From Azoarcus sp. DN11 (GTDB lineage: Bacteria > Pseudomonadota > Gammaproteobacteria > Burkholderiales > Rhodocyclaceae), in the NCBI RefSeq assembly GCF_003628555.1, contig NZ_CP021731.1, positions 4,526,001 to 4,590,000 on the forward strand: a DNA stretch of 64,000 bases, given 5' to 3'. The notes under the pieces were generated by a model. That model ran no database searches. It was not told where the DNA came from and worked only from the letters and a program-made list of their open reading frames with translations. Numbering within the stretch: the first letter of the stretch is position 1; every line of letters starts with the position of its first letter. Shown one piece after another: positions 40,584 through 49,127 of the stretch. Position numbers and translations under genes: made by a program.

Positions 40584-41162
40584 TCAGCGGGTCATCATGT
40601 GCAGGCCCATGGAGTGCATCGGGACGTGCGGAAATGCCGGGAAACCGCTTCGCAGGCCCATCACCGGAGCGCTGGGGCTAAAGATGTAGGTGCGGCTCGT
40701 GCGCGCGACCTTGCCGTCGACGAAGTGCACGTTGAAATAGGTGTAGATGCCCGGGCCGTCGTTCTCGATGTTCCAGTCCCACACCTCTTCGCCGCTCAGC
40801 CGATAGAACTCGACCGTGCGGTGCGACCCGAGCAGGCGCGACACCTCTTCGCGCGTCATGCCCGGCGCGACGCGGGCAAGGTTCTCGAGCGCCAGCGCGT
40901 TTTCCTGGCGCAGCACCTTGCCCGACGGGTCCACGGTCACCATCAGCGTGACGTGGCCGTACGGCTGGTTCGAGTATTCCAGCGTGTGCGTGCCGTCGCC
41001 GTTGTCCCAGCGCCGCACCGGCTCACCGTGCGCGGCGATGGCCTCGGCCTCGGTCGCCAGCGGACGCATGTCGCCCAGCTGCGCGCAGCCCGCGACCAGC
41101 GCCGCGAGCGCGAGCAGCGCGGCGATGCGTAGCCACTTCGCGACTGCCTGTCCCTGTTTCAC
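40584..41162 (-). CDS. Lipoprotein with BamE-like repeats (tandem paralog 1)
   Basis: 192 residues. A lipobox sits in LAALVAGC near residue 26. The soluble part carries two BamE/SmpA-like segments: an HGEPVRRWDNGDGTHTLEYS block and a PGMTREEVSRLLGS block. BamE-like folds occur in outer-membrane assembly factors and small envelope lipoproteins. Start GTG 41162 is chosen because the signal peptide begins just after it. It starts 5 nt before the stop of the next gene upstream and is clearly homologous to it, indicating tandem duplication. Exact role unknown. Confidence 0.78.
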   Translation of the reverse strand: MKQGQAVAKWLRIAALLALAALVAGCAQLGDMRPLATEAEAIAAHGEPVRRWDNGDGTHTLEYSNQPYGHVTLMVTVDPSGKVLRQENALALENLARVAPGMTREEVSRLLGSHRTVEFYRLSGEEVWDWNIENDGPGIYTYFNVHFVDGKVARTSRTYIFSPSAPVMGLRSGFPAFPHVPMHSMGLHMMTR

Positions 41163-41167
41163 CTGCG

Positions 41168-41653
41168 TCAGCCTCGCTGTTCGACGAAGCGGCTCGTGCG
41201 CGCGACGCGGCCGTCGTCGTTGAAATGCACCAGGAAGAACACCGGGTCGCCCGACGCCTCCTTGCCGACACGCCAGCCCCACACCGTTTCCTTCGCCAGC
41301 TCGAAACGTTCGCGCGTTCCCGGCGCACCGAGGATGCGCCGCACTTCGTCCCCGCTCATGCCCCGTTGGATGCGTGCGAAGCTGCTTTCGTTCAGCACCT
41401 GGTCCACCTTGCGCAGCACGCTGTCGGAACCGATCGTCATCATGAAGCACTCCGTGCCCATCGGCTGGCGCGAATATTCCCAGGTCACCGAACCGTCGTC
41501 GTTGCGCCATTCCATCTGCGGCGGGCCGAAGCGCTGGCGCACATCGGCGGCGGTGGAGACGCCCGGCTCGAGTTCCTTCAGGTTGAAGTGATCGCAACCC
41601 GCCAGCCCGAGCGCGGCAAGGAGGCTGCACAACAGCGTGAACAGGCGTTTCAT
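41168..41653 (-). CDS. Lipoprotein with BamE-like repeats (tandem paralog 2)
   Basis: 161 residues. Lipobox LAALGLAGC at about residues 12-20. It shares the domain order of its downstream neighbour: FGPPQMEWRNDDGSVTWEYS aligns with the HGEPVRRW block, and RGMSGDEVRRILGAPGTRER aligns with the GMT-EEV-LG block. Both end in a beta segment F-DG-VARTSR. GAGGAG lies upstream of ATG 41653. The pair forms one short operon; the duplication is visible directly in the protein sequences. Function is not known beyond the BamE-like resemblance. Confidence 0.78.
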   Translation of the reverse strand: MKRLFTLLCSLLAALGLAGCDHFNLKELEPGVSTAADVRQRFGPPQMEWRNDDGSVTWEYSRQPMGTECFMMTIGSDSVLRKVDQVLNESSFARIQRGMSGDEVRRILGAPGTRERFELAKETVWGWRVGKEASGDPVFFLVHFNDDGRVARTSRFVEQRG

Positions 41654-41824
41654 GGGGACGATTCTCCTCACAGGGGAGCGCAGGACCGGGGCTGCCGGCA
41701 CGCGCGGACAAATGCAACACATTATGTCGGCCCGCGGCGGGCCTGGGCTAGAATCGCTCCATGCCGGAGCGCGGCACAATCGCGAACCGGCCCAGTCCGC
41801 ATACAACGCTTCGGAGAACGGTTC

Positions 41825-42937
41825 ATGAAGAAGACCCTGATCGCCCTCGCCCTCGCCGCCGCCGGCCTGTCGGCGGCCCACGCCCAGACTGTCGTCAAGA
41901 TCGGCCACGCCGGCCCGCTGACCGGCCCGATCGCCCATATCGGCAAGGACGGCGAGAACGGCGTGCGCCTCGCGATCGAAGACGCCAACGCCAAGGGCAC
42001 CACCATCGGCGGCCAGAAGGTCAAGTTCGAGCTCGTCAGCGAAGACGACCAGGCCGACCCGCGCACCGCCACCACCGTCGCGCAGCGCCTGACCGATGCC
42101 GGCGTCAAGGGCGTGGTCGGCCACGTCACCTCCGGCGCGTCGATCCCCGCCTCGCGCATCTACGAGCAGGCCGGCGTGCCGGTCATCACGCCGTCGTCGA
42201 CCAGCCCGAAGCTCACGCAACAGGGCTACAAGGTCACCTTCCGCGTCATCGCCAACGACCTGCAGCAGGGCGCGGCGATGGCCAAGTATGCCAACAAGCT
42301 CGGCGCGAAGAAGGTCGCGATCATCGACGACCGCACCGCCTACGGCCAGGGCCTCGCCGACGCCTTCGCCGAGAGCCTGAAGAAGGAAGGGCTGCAGGTC
42401 GTGGGCCGCGAGTTCACCAACGACAAGGCCACCGACTTCACCGCGATCCTCACCAAGATCAAGACCAAGCAGCCCGACGCCGTGTTCTTCGGCGGCATGG
42501 ACGCGCAGTCCGCGCCGATGCTGCGCCAGATGCGGCAGCTCGGCATCGCCGCGAAGTTCCTCGGCGGCGACGGCACCTGCACCAGCGAGATGATCAAGCT
42601 CGCCGGCGACGCGATCAGCGGCGACACCTACTGCACCCAGGCCGGCATCCCGATGGACAAGATGCCGGGCGGCGCGACGTTCAACAAGCGCTTCAAGGAA
42701 GTCTACAAGGGCGACGTGCAGCTCTATGCGCCGTACAACTACGACGCGGCGACCGCGCTGATCGAGGCAATGAAGGCCGCCGGCTCGGTCGAACCGGCCA
42801 AGTACCTGCCGGCGCTGCAGAAGCTCAACATGCAGGGCGTGACCGGCAAGATCGCCTTCGACAAGAACGGCGACATCCTCGACGCGGGCGTGACCCTGTA
42901 CCAGTTCAAGGGCGGCAAGTGGGAAGCGCTCCACTGA
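41825..42937 (+). CDS. Branched-chain amino acid ABC transporter substrate-binding protein (LivK-type, copy 1)
   Basis: 370 residues. A signal peptide (KKTLIALALAAAGLSAAHA) precedes a type I periplasmic binding fold: VVKIGHAGPLTGPIAHIGKD, LVSEDDQADPRTATTVAQRL, HVTSGASIPASRIYEQAGVP and the hinge/lid region FFGGMDAQSAPMLRQMRQLG. It binds branched-chain amino acids or related ligands and delivers them to a LivHMGF permease; here livHMGF lies about 2 kb downstream. A strong hairpin terminator follows the stop, so it has its own transcript. It is roughly two-thirds identical to copy 2 by eye. Confidence 0.93.
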   Translation: MKKTLIALALAAAGLSAAHAQTVVKIGHAGPLTGPIAHIGKDGENGVRLAIEDANAKGTTIGGQKVKFELVSEDDQADPRTATTVAQRLTDAGVKGVVGHVTSGASIPASRIYEQAGVPVITPSSTSPKLTQQGYKVTFRVIANDLQQGAAMAKYANKLGAKKVAIIDDRTAYGQGLADAFAESLKKEGLQVVGREFTNDKATDFTAILTKIKTKQPDAVFFGGMDAQSAPMLRQMRQLGIAAKFLGGDGTCTSEMIKLAGDAISGDTYCTQAGIPMDKMPGGATFNKRFKEVYKGDVQLYAPYNYDAATALIEAMKAAGSVEPAKYLPALQKLNMQGVTGKIAFDKNGDILDAGVTLYQFKGGKWEALH

Positions 42938-43000
42938 GCCTGTGAAACACGCCCGCCGCGCACCACAAGCGTGCGGCGGGCGGCGGGAACGAACCGGATC

Positions 43001-43023
43001 GGGGCGCTGCGGCGCCCCTTTTT
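43001..43023 (+). terminator. Intrinsic terminator after first livK-type gene
   Basis: GGGGCGC (43001-43007) and GCGCCCC (43012-43018) form a 7-bp GC stem with a 4-nt loop, followed by five T (43019-43023). It lies 63 nt after the stop of the first binding-protein gene. Confidence 0.9.
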
Positions 43024-43477
43024 GTTGCCGCGCGGGCCGAAATCCGCCGTTTCCCGGGCCGTCACGGTGTATCCGGATCTGACATTAGGGTAATCCATAA
43101 TCCGGCACGGATTGTGCAATGCATCATCTGCACGAATACGCGCCAACCTGTTCGGAATCCGCGTCACCAAACGATCATTGACATCCGCATTATCATCCTG
43201 CCATCGGCATCGGCGGGTGCACAGGGTCCGCTGCTGCGATGCGGAAGACGCAACCTGGCATATCTCTGTTGCAATTTGCGCATCCCGGTCCATTTTTGGG
43301 CAGAATACGCGGACTTTTCAGCCCCCCGGGACCTTTGCGATGCACAAGGTGATAGTCGGGGGCGAATGGAGAAGCGGCATCACGTGCAGCACCCCGGCGG
43401 CTCTTCGACGCCTCACGAAGGTCGGAAGTGTCGTTCGGGCTCTCAATCTCACGAATCGATCTCGCTGGAGGAGAAAC
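43024..43477. other. 454-bp intergenic region upstream of second livK-type gene
   Basis: No gene is supported here. It should contain the promoter of the second binding-protein gene. An inverted repeat GTGCA (43114-43118) / TGCAC (43129-43133) with a 10-nt spacer lies close to a CATAAT box (43096-43101) and could be an operator. The last 150 bp may be a long 5' leader. A TGGCA/TTGC pair at 43256-43272 resembles sigma-54 elements but the spacing is 2 nt too long. Confidence 0.4.
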
Positions 43478-44593
43478 ATGAAGCAAACCTTCGTCGCACT
43501 CGCGATCATGGCAATCGGCCTGTCCGCCGCTCAGGCGCAGGACATGGTGGTCAAGCTCGGCAGCGTCGCACCGCTGACCGGCACCATCGCCCACCTCGGC
43601 AAGGACAACGAAAACGGCGCACGCCTCGCCGTCGAGGACGCCAATGCCAAAGGCATCACCATCGGCGGCAAGAAGGTCAAGTTCGAGCTGATGGGCGAGG
43701 ACGACCAGGCCGACCCCCGTACCGGCACCACCGTCGCGCAGCGTCTCGTCGATGCGGGCGTGAAGGGCGTCGTCGGCCACCTGAACTCGGGCACCACGAT
43801 CCCCGCGTCGCGCATCTACAACCAGGCCGGCGTGCCGATGATCTCGCCCTCGGCGACCAACCCGACGCTCACGCGCCAGGGCTACAAGGCCGTGTTCCGC
43901 ACGATCGCCAACGACGTGCAGCAGGGCAGCGTGCTCGGCAAGTTCATCGTCGGCCCGCTCGCGGCGAAGACCGTCGCGATCATCGACGACCGCACCGCCT
44001 ACGGCCAGGGCCTCGCCGACGAGACCGAGAAGGCCGTGAAGGCGGGTGGCGGCAAGATCGTCGCGCGCGAATTCACGACCGACAAGGCGACCGACTTCAA
44101 CGCGATCCTGACCAAGATCCGCGGCGCCAAGCCCGACGTGATCTTCTTCGGCGGCATGGACGCGCAGGGCGGCCCGATGCTGCGCCAGCTCAAGCAGCTG
44201 GGCGTCGAAGCCAAGTTCGTGACCGGCGACGGCGGCTGCAGCCCCGAGATGATCAAGCTCGCCGGCGACTCGATCGGCGCCAATGCCTACTGCTCGATGG
44301 CGGGCCTGCCGCTCGAGAAGATGCCGGGCGGCACCGAGTTCCGCAACCGCTACAAGGCACGCTTCAATGCCGACGTGCAGATCTACTCGCCGTACGCCTA
44401 CGACGCGGCGACGGCGATCATCAAGGCCATGCAGGCAGCCAATTCGGTCGAACCGGCCAAGTACCTGCCCGAGTTGAAGAAGAGCCATTTCGCCGGCGTG
44501 ACCGGCACCGTGGCCTTCGACGACCTGGGCGACATCAAGGACGGCGCCATCACGATGTACCAGTTCAAGTCCGGAGCCTGGGCACCGATGTAA
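43478..44593 (+). CDS. Branched-chain amino acid ABC transporter substrate-binding protein (LivK-type, copy 2)
   Basis: 371 residues. Signal peptide KQTFVALAIMAIGLSAAQA. The mature part parallels copy 1 throughout (KLGSVAPLTGTIAHLGKDNE, LMGEDDQADPRTGTTVAQRL, HLNSGTTIPASRIYNQAGVP, FFGGMDAQGGPMLRQLKQLG), so the genes are tandem duplicates that have diverged mainly around the ligand-proximal loops (SGASIP vs SGTTIP). Ligand preference may differ. GGAGGAG precedes ATG 43478. Two hairpins follow before livH, which would keep binding-protein mRNA more abundant than permease mRNA. Confidence 0.93.
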   Translation: MKQTFVALAIMAIGLSAAQAQDMVVKLGSVAPLTGTIAHLGKDNENGARLAVEDANAKGITIGGKKVKFELMGEDDQADPRTGTTVAQRLVDAGVKGVVGHLNSGTTIPASRIYNQAGVPMISPSATNPTLTRQGYKAVFRTIANDVQQGSVLGKFIVGPLAAKTVAIIDDRTAYGQGLADETEKAVKAGGGKIVAREFTTDKATDFNAILTKIRGAKPDVIFFGGMDAQGGPMLRQLKQLGVEAKFVTGDGGCSPEMIKLAGDSIGANAYCSMAGLPLEKMPGGTEFRNRYKARFNADVQIYSPYAYDAATAIIKAMQAANSVEPAKYLPELKKSHFAGVTGTVAFDDLGDIKDGAITMYQFKSGAWAPM

Positions 44594-44599
44594 GGCCTG

Positions 44600-44676
44600 G
44601 GGTCATTCCGGCCCGCCGGTCTGGATGACCCGAAGCGGGGGTCGCGATCACGCAGCACGGTCGCACCCCCTTTTTT
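44600..44676 (+). terminator. Hairpin plus intrinsic terminator between livK copy 2 and livH
   Basis: A first hairpin pairs GGGTCAT (44600-44606) with ATGACCC (44625-44631). A second pairs GGGGG (44637-44641) with CCCCC (44666-44670), extended by GCGA/TCGC with a bulge, and is followed by six T (44671-44676). Partial termination here would give higher binding-protein than permease expression. Confidence 0.8.
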
Positions 44677-44867
44677 ATGAACCACGCGACATGTAACCCG
44701 ATGTACTTTCAGTTCTCCCGCGGTCCGGCCGGCATATCCGCGCCGAACCCGCAGCGCCCGCGAACCGCGCGCGCGAATCCCGCGTCCGAACGGCGTACCG
44801 GCCCCACGACGGCCACACCGCTTCATCCATCCCCGTGCGGCCCGCACCCGACATCCCGAGGGTAAAC

Positions 44868-45800
44868 ATGGAAATCTTTCTTCAACAGGTCGTGAACGGC
44901 CTCGTCGTCGGCAGCGTGTATGCGCTGGTTGCGCTCGGCTACACGATGGTTTACGGCATCCTGGGCCTGATCAACTTCGCCCACGGCGACCTCGTGATGG
45001 TGGGCGCGCTCACCGCACTGCAGACGATGACCTTCCTGATGGGCGTCGCCCCCGGCATGTCGCCGATCGCGATGCTGCTCCTCTCGCTGCTCGTCGCGAT
45101 CCCGGTGTGCATGCTGCTCGGCTACCTGATGGAACGGCTGGCCTACCGGCGCCTGCGCAATGCGCCGCGCCTGGCGCCGCTGATCACCGCGATCGGCGTG
45201 TCCTTCCTGCTGCAGACCCTGGCGATGATCGTCTGGGGCCGCAACTACCACACCTTCCCGCAGCTGATCTCGACGACGCCGCTGCAGCCGATCGAGGGCG
45301 TGTTCATCACCCCGATCCAGGTCACGATCATCGCCGTCTCGGCCCTGATGATGGCCGGCCTGATCCTGCTCGTCACCAAGACCAAGCTCGGCCGGGCGAT
45401 GCGCGCGACCGCCGAGAACCATCGCGTCGCGGCGCTGATGGGCGTCGACACCAACATGATCATCGCGATGACCTTCGTGATCGGCGCGGCGCTCGCGGCC
45501 GTCGCCGGCGTGATGTTCGCGAGCAACTACGGCATCGCGCACTACGGCATGGGCTTCATGCCGGGCCTGAAAGCCTTCACCGCGGCGGTGCTGGGCGGTA
45601 TCGGCAATCTCGGCGGCGCCATGCTGGGCGGCATCGTGCTGGGCCTGGTCGAATCCTTCGGCGCCGGCTACATCGAGAACCTCACCTTCGGCTTCCTCAA
45701 CTCGTCCTACCAGGACATCTTCGCCTTCATGATTCTCGGCCTCGTCCTCATCTTCAAGCCTACCGGCCTGCTGGGTGAGCGTGTGTCCGACCGGGCCTGA
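44868..45800 (+). CDS. livH: Branched-chain amino acid ABC transporter permease LivH
   Basis: 310 residues, about eight membrane helices, LivH branch of the BPD_transp_2 family. Motifs are VVNGLVVGSVYALVALGYTM at the N-terminus, the short GLINFAHGD sequence, TKLGRAMRATAENHRVAALM (the coupling region contacting the ATPase) and KAFTAAVLGGIGNLGGAMLG. With LivM it forms the membrane channel of the branched-chain amino acid importer. ATG 44868 follows GAGGG; it is the first gene of livHMGF, with 17 nt to livM. Confidence 0.96.
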   Translation: MEIFLQQVVNGLVVGSVYALVALGYTMVYGILGLINFAHGDLVMVGALTALQTMTFLMGVAPGMSPIAMLLLSLLVAIPVCMLLGYLMERLAYRRLRNAPRLAPLITAIGVSFLLQTLAMIVWGRNYHTFPQLISTTPLQPIEGVFITPIQVTIIAVSALMMAGLILLVTKTKLGRAMRATAENHRVAALMGVDTNMIIAMTFVIGAALAAVAGVMFASNYGIAHYGMGFMPGLKAFTAAVLGGIGNLGGAMLGGIVLGLVESFGAGYIENLTFGFLNSSYQDIFAFMILGLVLIFKPTGLLGERVSDRA

Positions 45801-45817
45801 CGCGGGAGTACGCAACC

Positions 45818-46918
45818 ATGAATGAACTCGCACTGGCCGTTCCCTGGCTGGGCAAACGCAACCCGCTTGCCGCGCGCTGGCTCGTGATCGCGCTCGCGCT
45901 CGCCGCGCCGCTGGTCGCGATGGCCTTCGGCCGCACCTGGGTGCGCGTGATCGACTTCGCGCTGCTCTACATCTTGCTGGCGCTGGGCCTCAACCTCGTC
46001 GTCGGCTTCGCCGGCCTGCTCGACCTCGGCTACATCGCGTTCTACGCGGTGGGCGCCTACACCGCGGCCTTCCTCGCGTCGCCGCACTTCGACGTGCACC
46101 TGCCGATCTGGATCGTGCTGCCGCTGGCGGCGTGCTTCGCCGCGACCGCCGGCATCATGCTCGGCTTCCCGGTGCTGCGATTGCGCGGCGACTACCTCGC
46201 GATCGTCACGCTCGGCTTCGGCGAGATCGTGCGCATCTTCATCAACAACCTCAACTACCCGATCAACATCACCAACGGGCCCCAGGGGATCAACTCGCTC
46301 GACCCGATCGTGCTGTTCGGCTGGGACCTGTCGCGCAACATCCGGCTCACCGAGGACGTGTCGATCAACACGCTGTTCCTGTACTACTACGCCTTCCTCG
46401 CGTGCGTCGCCGGCGCGATCCTGTTCATCCAGCGCCTGCAGATCTCGCGCATCGGCCGCGCGTGGGCCGCGATGCGCGACGACGAACTCGCCGCCAAGGC
46501 GATCGGCATCAACACGCGCAACATGAAGCTGCTGGCGTTCTCGCTCGGCGCGACCTTCGGCGGCGTGTCCGGCGTGCTGTTCGGCACCTTCCAGGGCTTC
46601 GTGTCGCCCGAATCCTTCTCGCTGATGGAGTCGATCGCGGTGCTGACGATGGTCGTGTTCGGCGGCATGGGCAACATCGCCGGCGCGGTCGTCGGCGCGG
46701 TCATCCTCTCCGCCCTGCCCGAAATCCTCCGCAACCTCGCGGTGCCGATGCAGCAGGCCCTGTTCGGCCACGTGCTGCTCGACCCCGAAGTGCTCCGCAT
46801 GCTGCTGCTGTCGCTCGCCATGATCCTGATGATGCTGCTCCGCCCGTCCGGCCTGATCCCGGCCAGCGCCAAGTACTCCCACATCCGCTACCTGAAGGCG
46901 AAGGGAGTGACCGAATGA
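45818..46918 (+). CDS. livM: Branched-chain amino acid ABC transporter permease LivM
   Basis: 366 residues, LivM branch. Typical parts are [20 protein letters not shown], the [20 protein letters not shown] segment, [20 protein letters not shown] (ATPase-coupling loop) and [20 protein letters not shown]. It pairs with LivH. Its stop overlaps the livG start by 4 nt (ATGA), indicating coupled translation. Confidence 0.96.
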   Translation: MNELALAVPWLGKRNPLAARWLVIALALAAPLVAMAFGRTWVRVIDFALLYILLALGLNLVVGFAGLLDLGYIAFYAVGAYTAAFLASPHFDVHLPIWIVLPLAACFAATAGIMLGFPVLRLRGDYLAIVTLGFGEIVRIFINNLNYPINITNGPQGINSLDPIVLFGWDLSRNIRLTEDVSINTLFLYYYAFLACVAGAILFIQRLQISRIGRAWAAMRDDELAAKAIGINTRNMKLLAFSLGATFGGVSGVLFGTFQGFVSPESFSLMESIAVLTMVVFGGMGNIAGAVVGAVILSALPEILRNLAVPMQQALFGHVLLDPEVLRMLLLSLAMILMMLLRPSGLIPASAKYSHIRYLKAKGVTE

Positions 46919-47691
46919 TCACGCTCCTCGAAGCCCGCAACATCGGCAAGCGCTTCGGCGGCCTGCAGGCGCTCTCGGACGTGTCGCTGACGATCCGCAA
47001 GGGCGAAGTGTATGGGCTGATCGGCCCGAACGGCGCCGGCAAGACGACCTTCTTCAACGTGCTGACGGGCGCCTATACGCCCGACGACGGCGAGTTCGTG
47101 TTCAACGGCGCGGTGCTGCCTTCGGGCAAGCCGCACCTCGTGGTCGCGCAGGGAGTCGCGCGCACCTTCCAGAACATCCGCCTGTTCCGCGAGCTCACCG
47201 CGCTCGAGAACGTGATGGCAGGACACCATATCCGCACCAGCGCGGGCGTATGGGGCATCCTGACGCAGAACCGGCACACCGTCGAAGAGGAGCGCCTCAC
47301 CACCGAGCGCGCCTACGAGCTCCTCAAGTACGTGGGCATCGAACGCTTCGCCACCGCGACGGCGAAGAACCTCTCCTACGGCGACCAGCGCCGGCTGGAG
47401 ATCGCGCGCGCGCTCGCGACCGAGCCGCAGCTGCTGGCGCTCGACGAGCCGGCGGCAGGCATGAACGCGACCGAGACCGTGCAGCTCAAGAACCTGATCG
47501 AGCAGATCCGCGGTGACGGCATCACCGTGCTGCTGATCGAGCACGACGTGAAGCTCGTGATGGGTCTGTGCGACCGCGTCGCCGTGCTCGACTTCGGGCG
47601 CAAGATCGCCGAGGACGTCCCGGCCGAGGTGCAGAAGAACGAAGCCGTGATCGGCGCCTACCTCGGCGGAGGCCACAAGCATGCACACTAA
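46915..47691 (+). CDS. livG: Branched-chain amino acid ABC transporter ATPase LivG
   Basis: 258 residues. Walker [11 protein letters not shown]-loop [20 protein letters not shown], signature [16 protein letters not shown], Walker [13 protein letters not shown] and switch histidine [10 protein letters not shown]. The NLSYGDQ signature and IGAYLGG ending are typical of LivG. It overlaps livM by 4 nt and livF by 11 nt, so livHMGF is a single operon. Confidence 0.97.
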   Translation: MITLLEARNIGKRFGGLQALSDVSLTIRKGEVYGLIGPNGAGKTTFFNVLTGAYTPDDGEFVFNGAVLPSGKPHLVVAQGVARTFQNIRLFRELTALENVMAGHHIRTSAGVWGILTQNRHTVEEERLTTERAYELLKYVGIERFATATAKNLSYGDQRRLEIARALATEPQLLALDEPAAGMNATETVQLKNLIEQIRGDGITVLLIEHDVKLVMGLCDRVAVLDFGRKIAEDVPAEVQKNEAVIGAYLGGGHKHAH

Positions 47692-48418
47692 CCCCATCTC
47701 CCCCCTGCTCCAGCTCGGCGGCATGGAAGTCGCCTACGGCGGCATCAAGGCCGTCAAGGGCATCGACCTCGAACTCTACCGCGGCGAGCTCGTGAGCCTG
47801 ATCGGCGCCAACGGCGCCGGCAAGACCACGACGCTGAACGCCATCGCCGGCAGCCTGAAGATCGCCGGCGGCGAGATCCACTACGAGGGCGAGAAAGTGC
47901 ACGGCCTGCCCGCGCACAAGCGCCTGCGCCGCGGCATCGCGCTGGTGCCGGAGGGGCGCGGCATCTTCACGCGCCTCACCGTCGAGGAGAACCTGCGCAT
48001 GGGCGCCTACACGCGCAACGACAAGGCGGGCATCGAGCAGGACCTCGAACGCGTCTACACGATGCTGCCGCGCGTGAAGGAGCGCCTGCACCAGATCGCC
48101 GGCACGCTGTCGGGCGGCGAGCAGCAGATGGTCGCGATCGGCCGCGCGCTGCTGTCGCGCCCCAAGCTGCTGCTGCTCGACGAGCCGTCGATGGGCCTCG
48201 CGCCGCTGGTCGTCGAGAAGATCTTCGAGGTCGTGCAGTCGGTCGCGAAGGAAGGCGTGACAGTGCTGCTCGTCGAGCAGAACGCCAACCTGGCGCTGGA
48301 GTTCTCGCAGCGCGCCTACGTGATGGAATCGGGCAAGATCACGCTGACCGGCAGCGGCACCGACCTGCTGACCAACCCGAAGGTGCGCGCAGCGTATCTG
48401 GGCGAAGAAGCGGCCTGA
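47681..48418 (+). CDS. livF: Branched-chain amino acid ABC transporter ATPase LivF
   Basis: 245 residues. Walker A GANGAGKTT, the LivF-typical LVPEGRGIFTRLTVEENLRM, signature LSGGEQQMVAIGRALL, Walker B LLLLDEPSMGLAP and LLVEQNANLALEFSQRAYVM with the switch region. It forms the ATPase heterodimer with LivG. It is the last gene of the operon; a GACGGGCGCG/CGCGCCCGTC hairpin at 48443-48474 follows but has no T tract. Confidence 0.97.
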   Translation: MHTNPISPLLQLGGMEVAYGGIKAVKGIDLELYRGELVSLIGANGAGKTTTLNAIAGSLKIAGGEIHYEGEKVHGLPAHKRLRRGIALVPEGRGIFTRLTVEENLRMGAYTRNDKAGIEQDLERVYTMLPRVKERLHQIAGTLSGGEQQMVAIGRALLSRPKLLLLDEPSMGLAPLVVEKIFEVVQSVAKEGVTVLLVEQNANLALEFSQRAYVMESGKITLTGSGTDLLTNPKVRAAYLGEEAA

Positions 48419-48538
48419 CGCGGCGCGATGCCGCAATCCGGAGACGGGCGCGAACCTCGGGGAACGCGCCCGTCGCCCGTTCACAGACTCGGAATCGCCG
48501 GCACAGCCGGTCAGCCGGCTTCACGAGGGGCACGACCC

Positions 48539-48964
48539 ATGTCCACCCATGCACTGCGCGGGGGCTGCCACTGCGGCGCCATCCGCGTCGAGTTCGAACT
48601 TTCCTGCACGCCGGCCGCCTACACGCCGCGCGCCTGCGACTGCGGCTTTTGCCGCAAGCACGGTGCTGCCTACGTCTCGGATCCCGGCGGACGCCTGCAC
48701 ATCACGGTCCGCGACCAGACCGCCCTCGGGCGCTACCGGCAGGGGAGCGGGCAGGCGGAGTTCCTCCTGTGCAAGACCTGCGGGGTGCTCGTCGCGGTGG
48801 CCTATGCCGAGGGTGGGCGCATCTGGGCGACCGTCAACCGCCTGGCCGTCGAGGAAGCACAGGATTTCCCCGCTCCCGCGCCGGTGTCGCCGCGCACCCT
48901 GGGCGCCGACGACAAGGTGGCACGCTGGAAGGCGGTGTGGTTCGCCGATGTGACGCTCGGCTGA
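48539..48964 (+). CDS. GFA (CENP-V-like) zinc protein, glutathione-dependent-aldehyde family
   Basis: 141 residues of the GFA/CENP-V fold. Zinc-binding cysteines occur as GGCHCGAIRVEF, ACDCGFCRKHG and LCKTCGVLVAVAY. The founding member was described as a glutathione-dependent formaldehyde-activating enzyme; most homologs, including this one, have no proven substrate. ATG 48539 fits the conserved start just before the first cysteine motif. It stands alone between livF and the MFS gene. Confidence 0.85.
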   Translation: MSTHALRGGCHCGAIRVEFELSCTPAAYTPRACDCGFCRKHGAAYVSDPGGRLHITVRDQTALGRYRQGSGQAEFLLCKTCGVLVAVAYAEGGRIWATVNRLAVEEAQDFPAPAPVSPRTLGADDKVARWKAVWFADVTLG

Positions 48965-49127
48965 CGCGACACCTGCGCAACAACGGGGAGTGGCAAGGAG
49001 ACGGGAACGCTATGAAGGTGCGGTTCCGACCTCAGGAATTGCCGGCGGACGTCGCGGACTTGTCTGCAACCCGCGGTCCCGTCGCGTAGAGATTTGTCCG
49101 CCGCCCACGCATGCTTCATCGCACCGC

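Noticed and set aside
43256-43272. TGGCA...TTGC pair upstream of the second livK-type gene, resembling a sigma-54 promoter
   Set aside because: GG and GC are separated by 12 rather than 10 nt, which would not be bound by sigma-54.
48443-48474. 10-bp hairpin GACGGGCGCG/CGCGCCCGTC after livF
   Set aside because: Well placed for a terminator but no T tract follows; left out of the feature list and only noted under livF.
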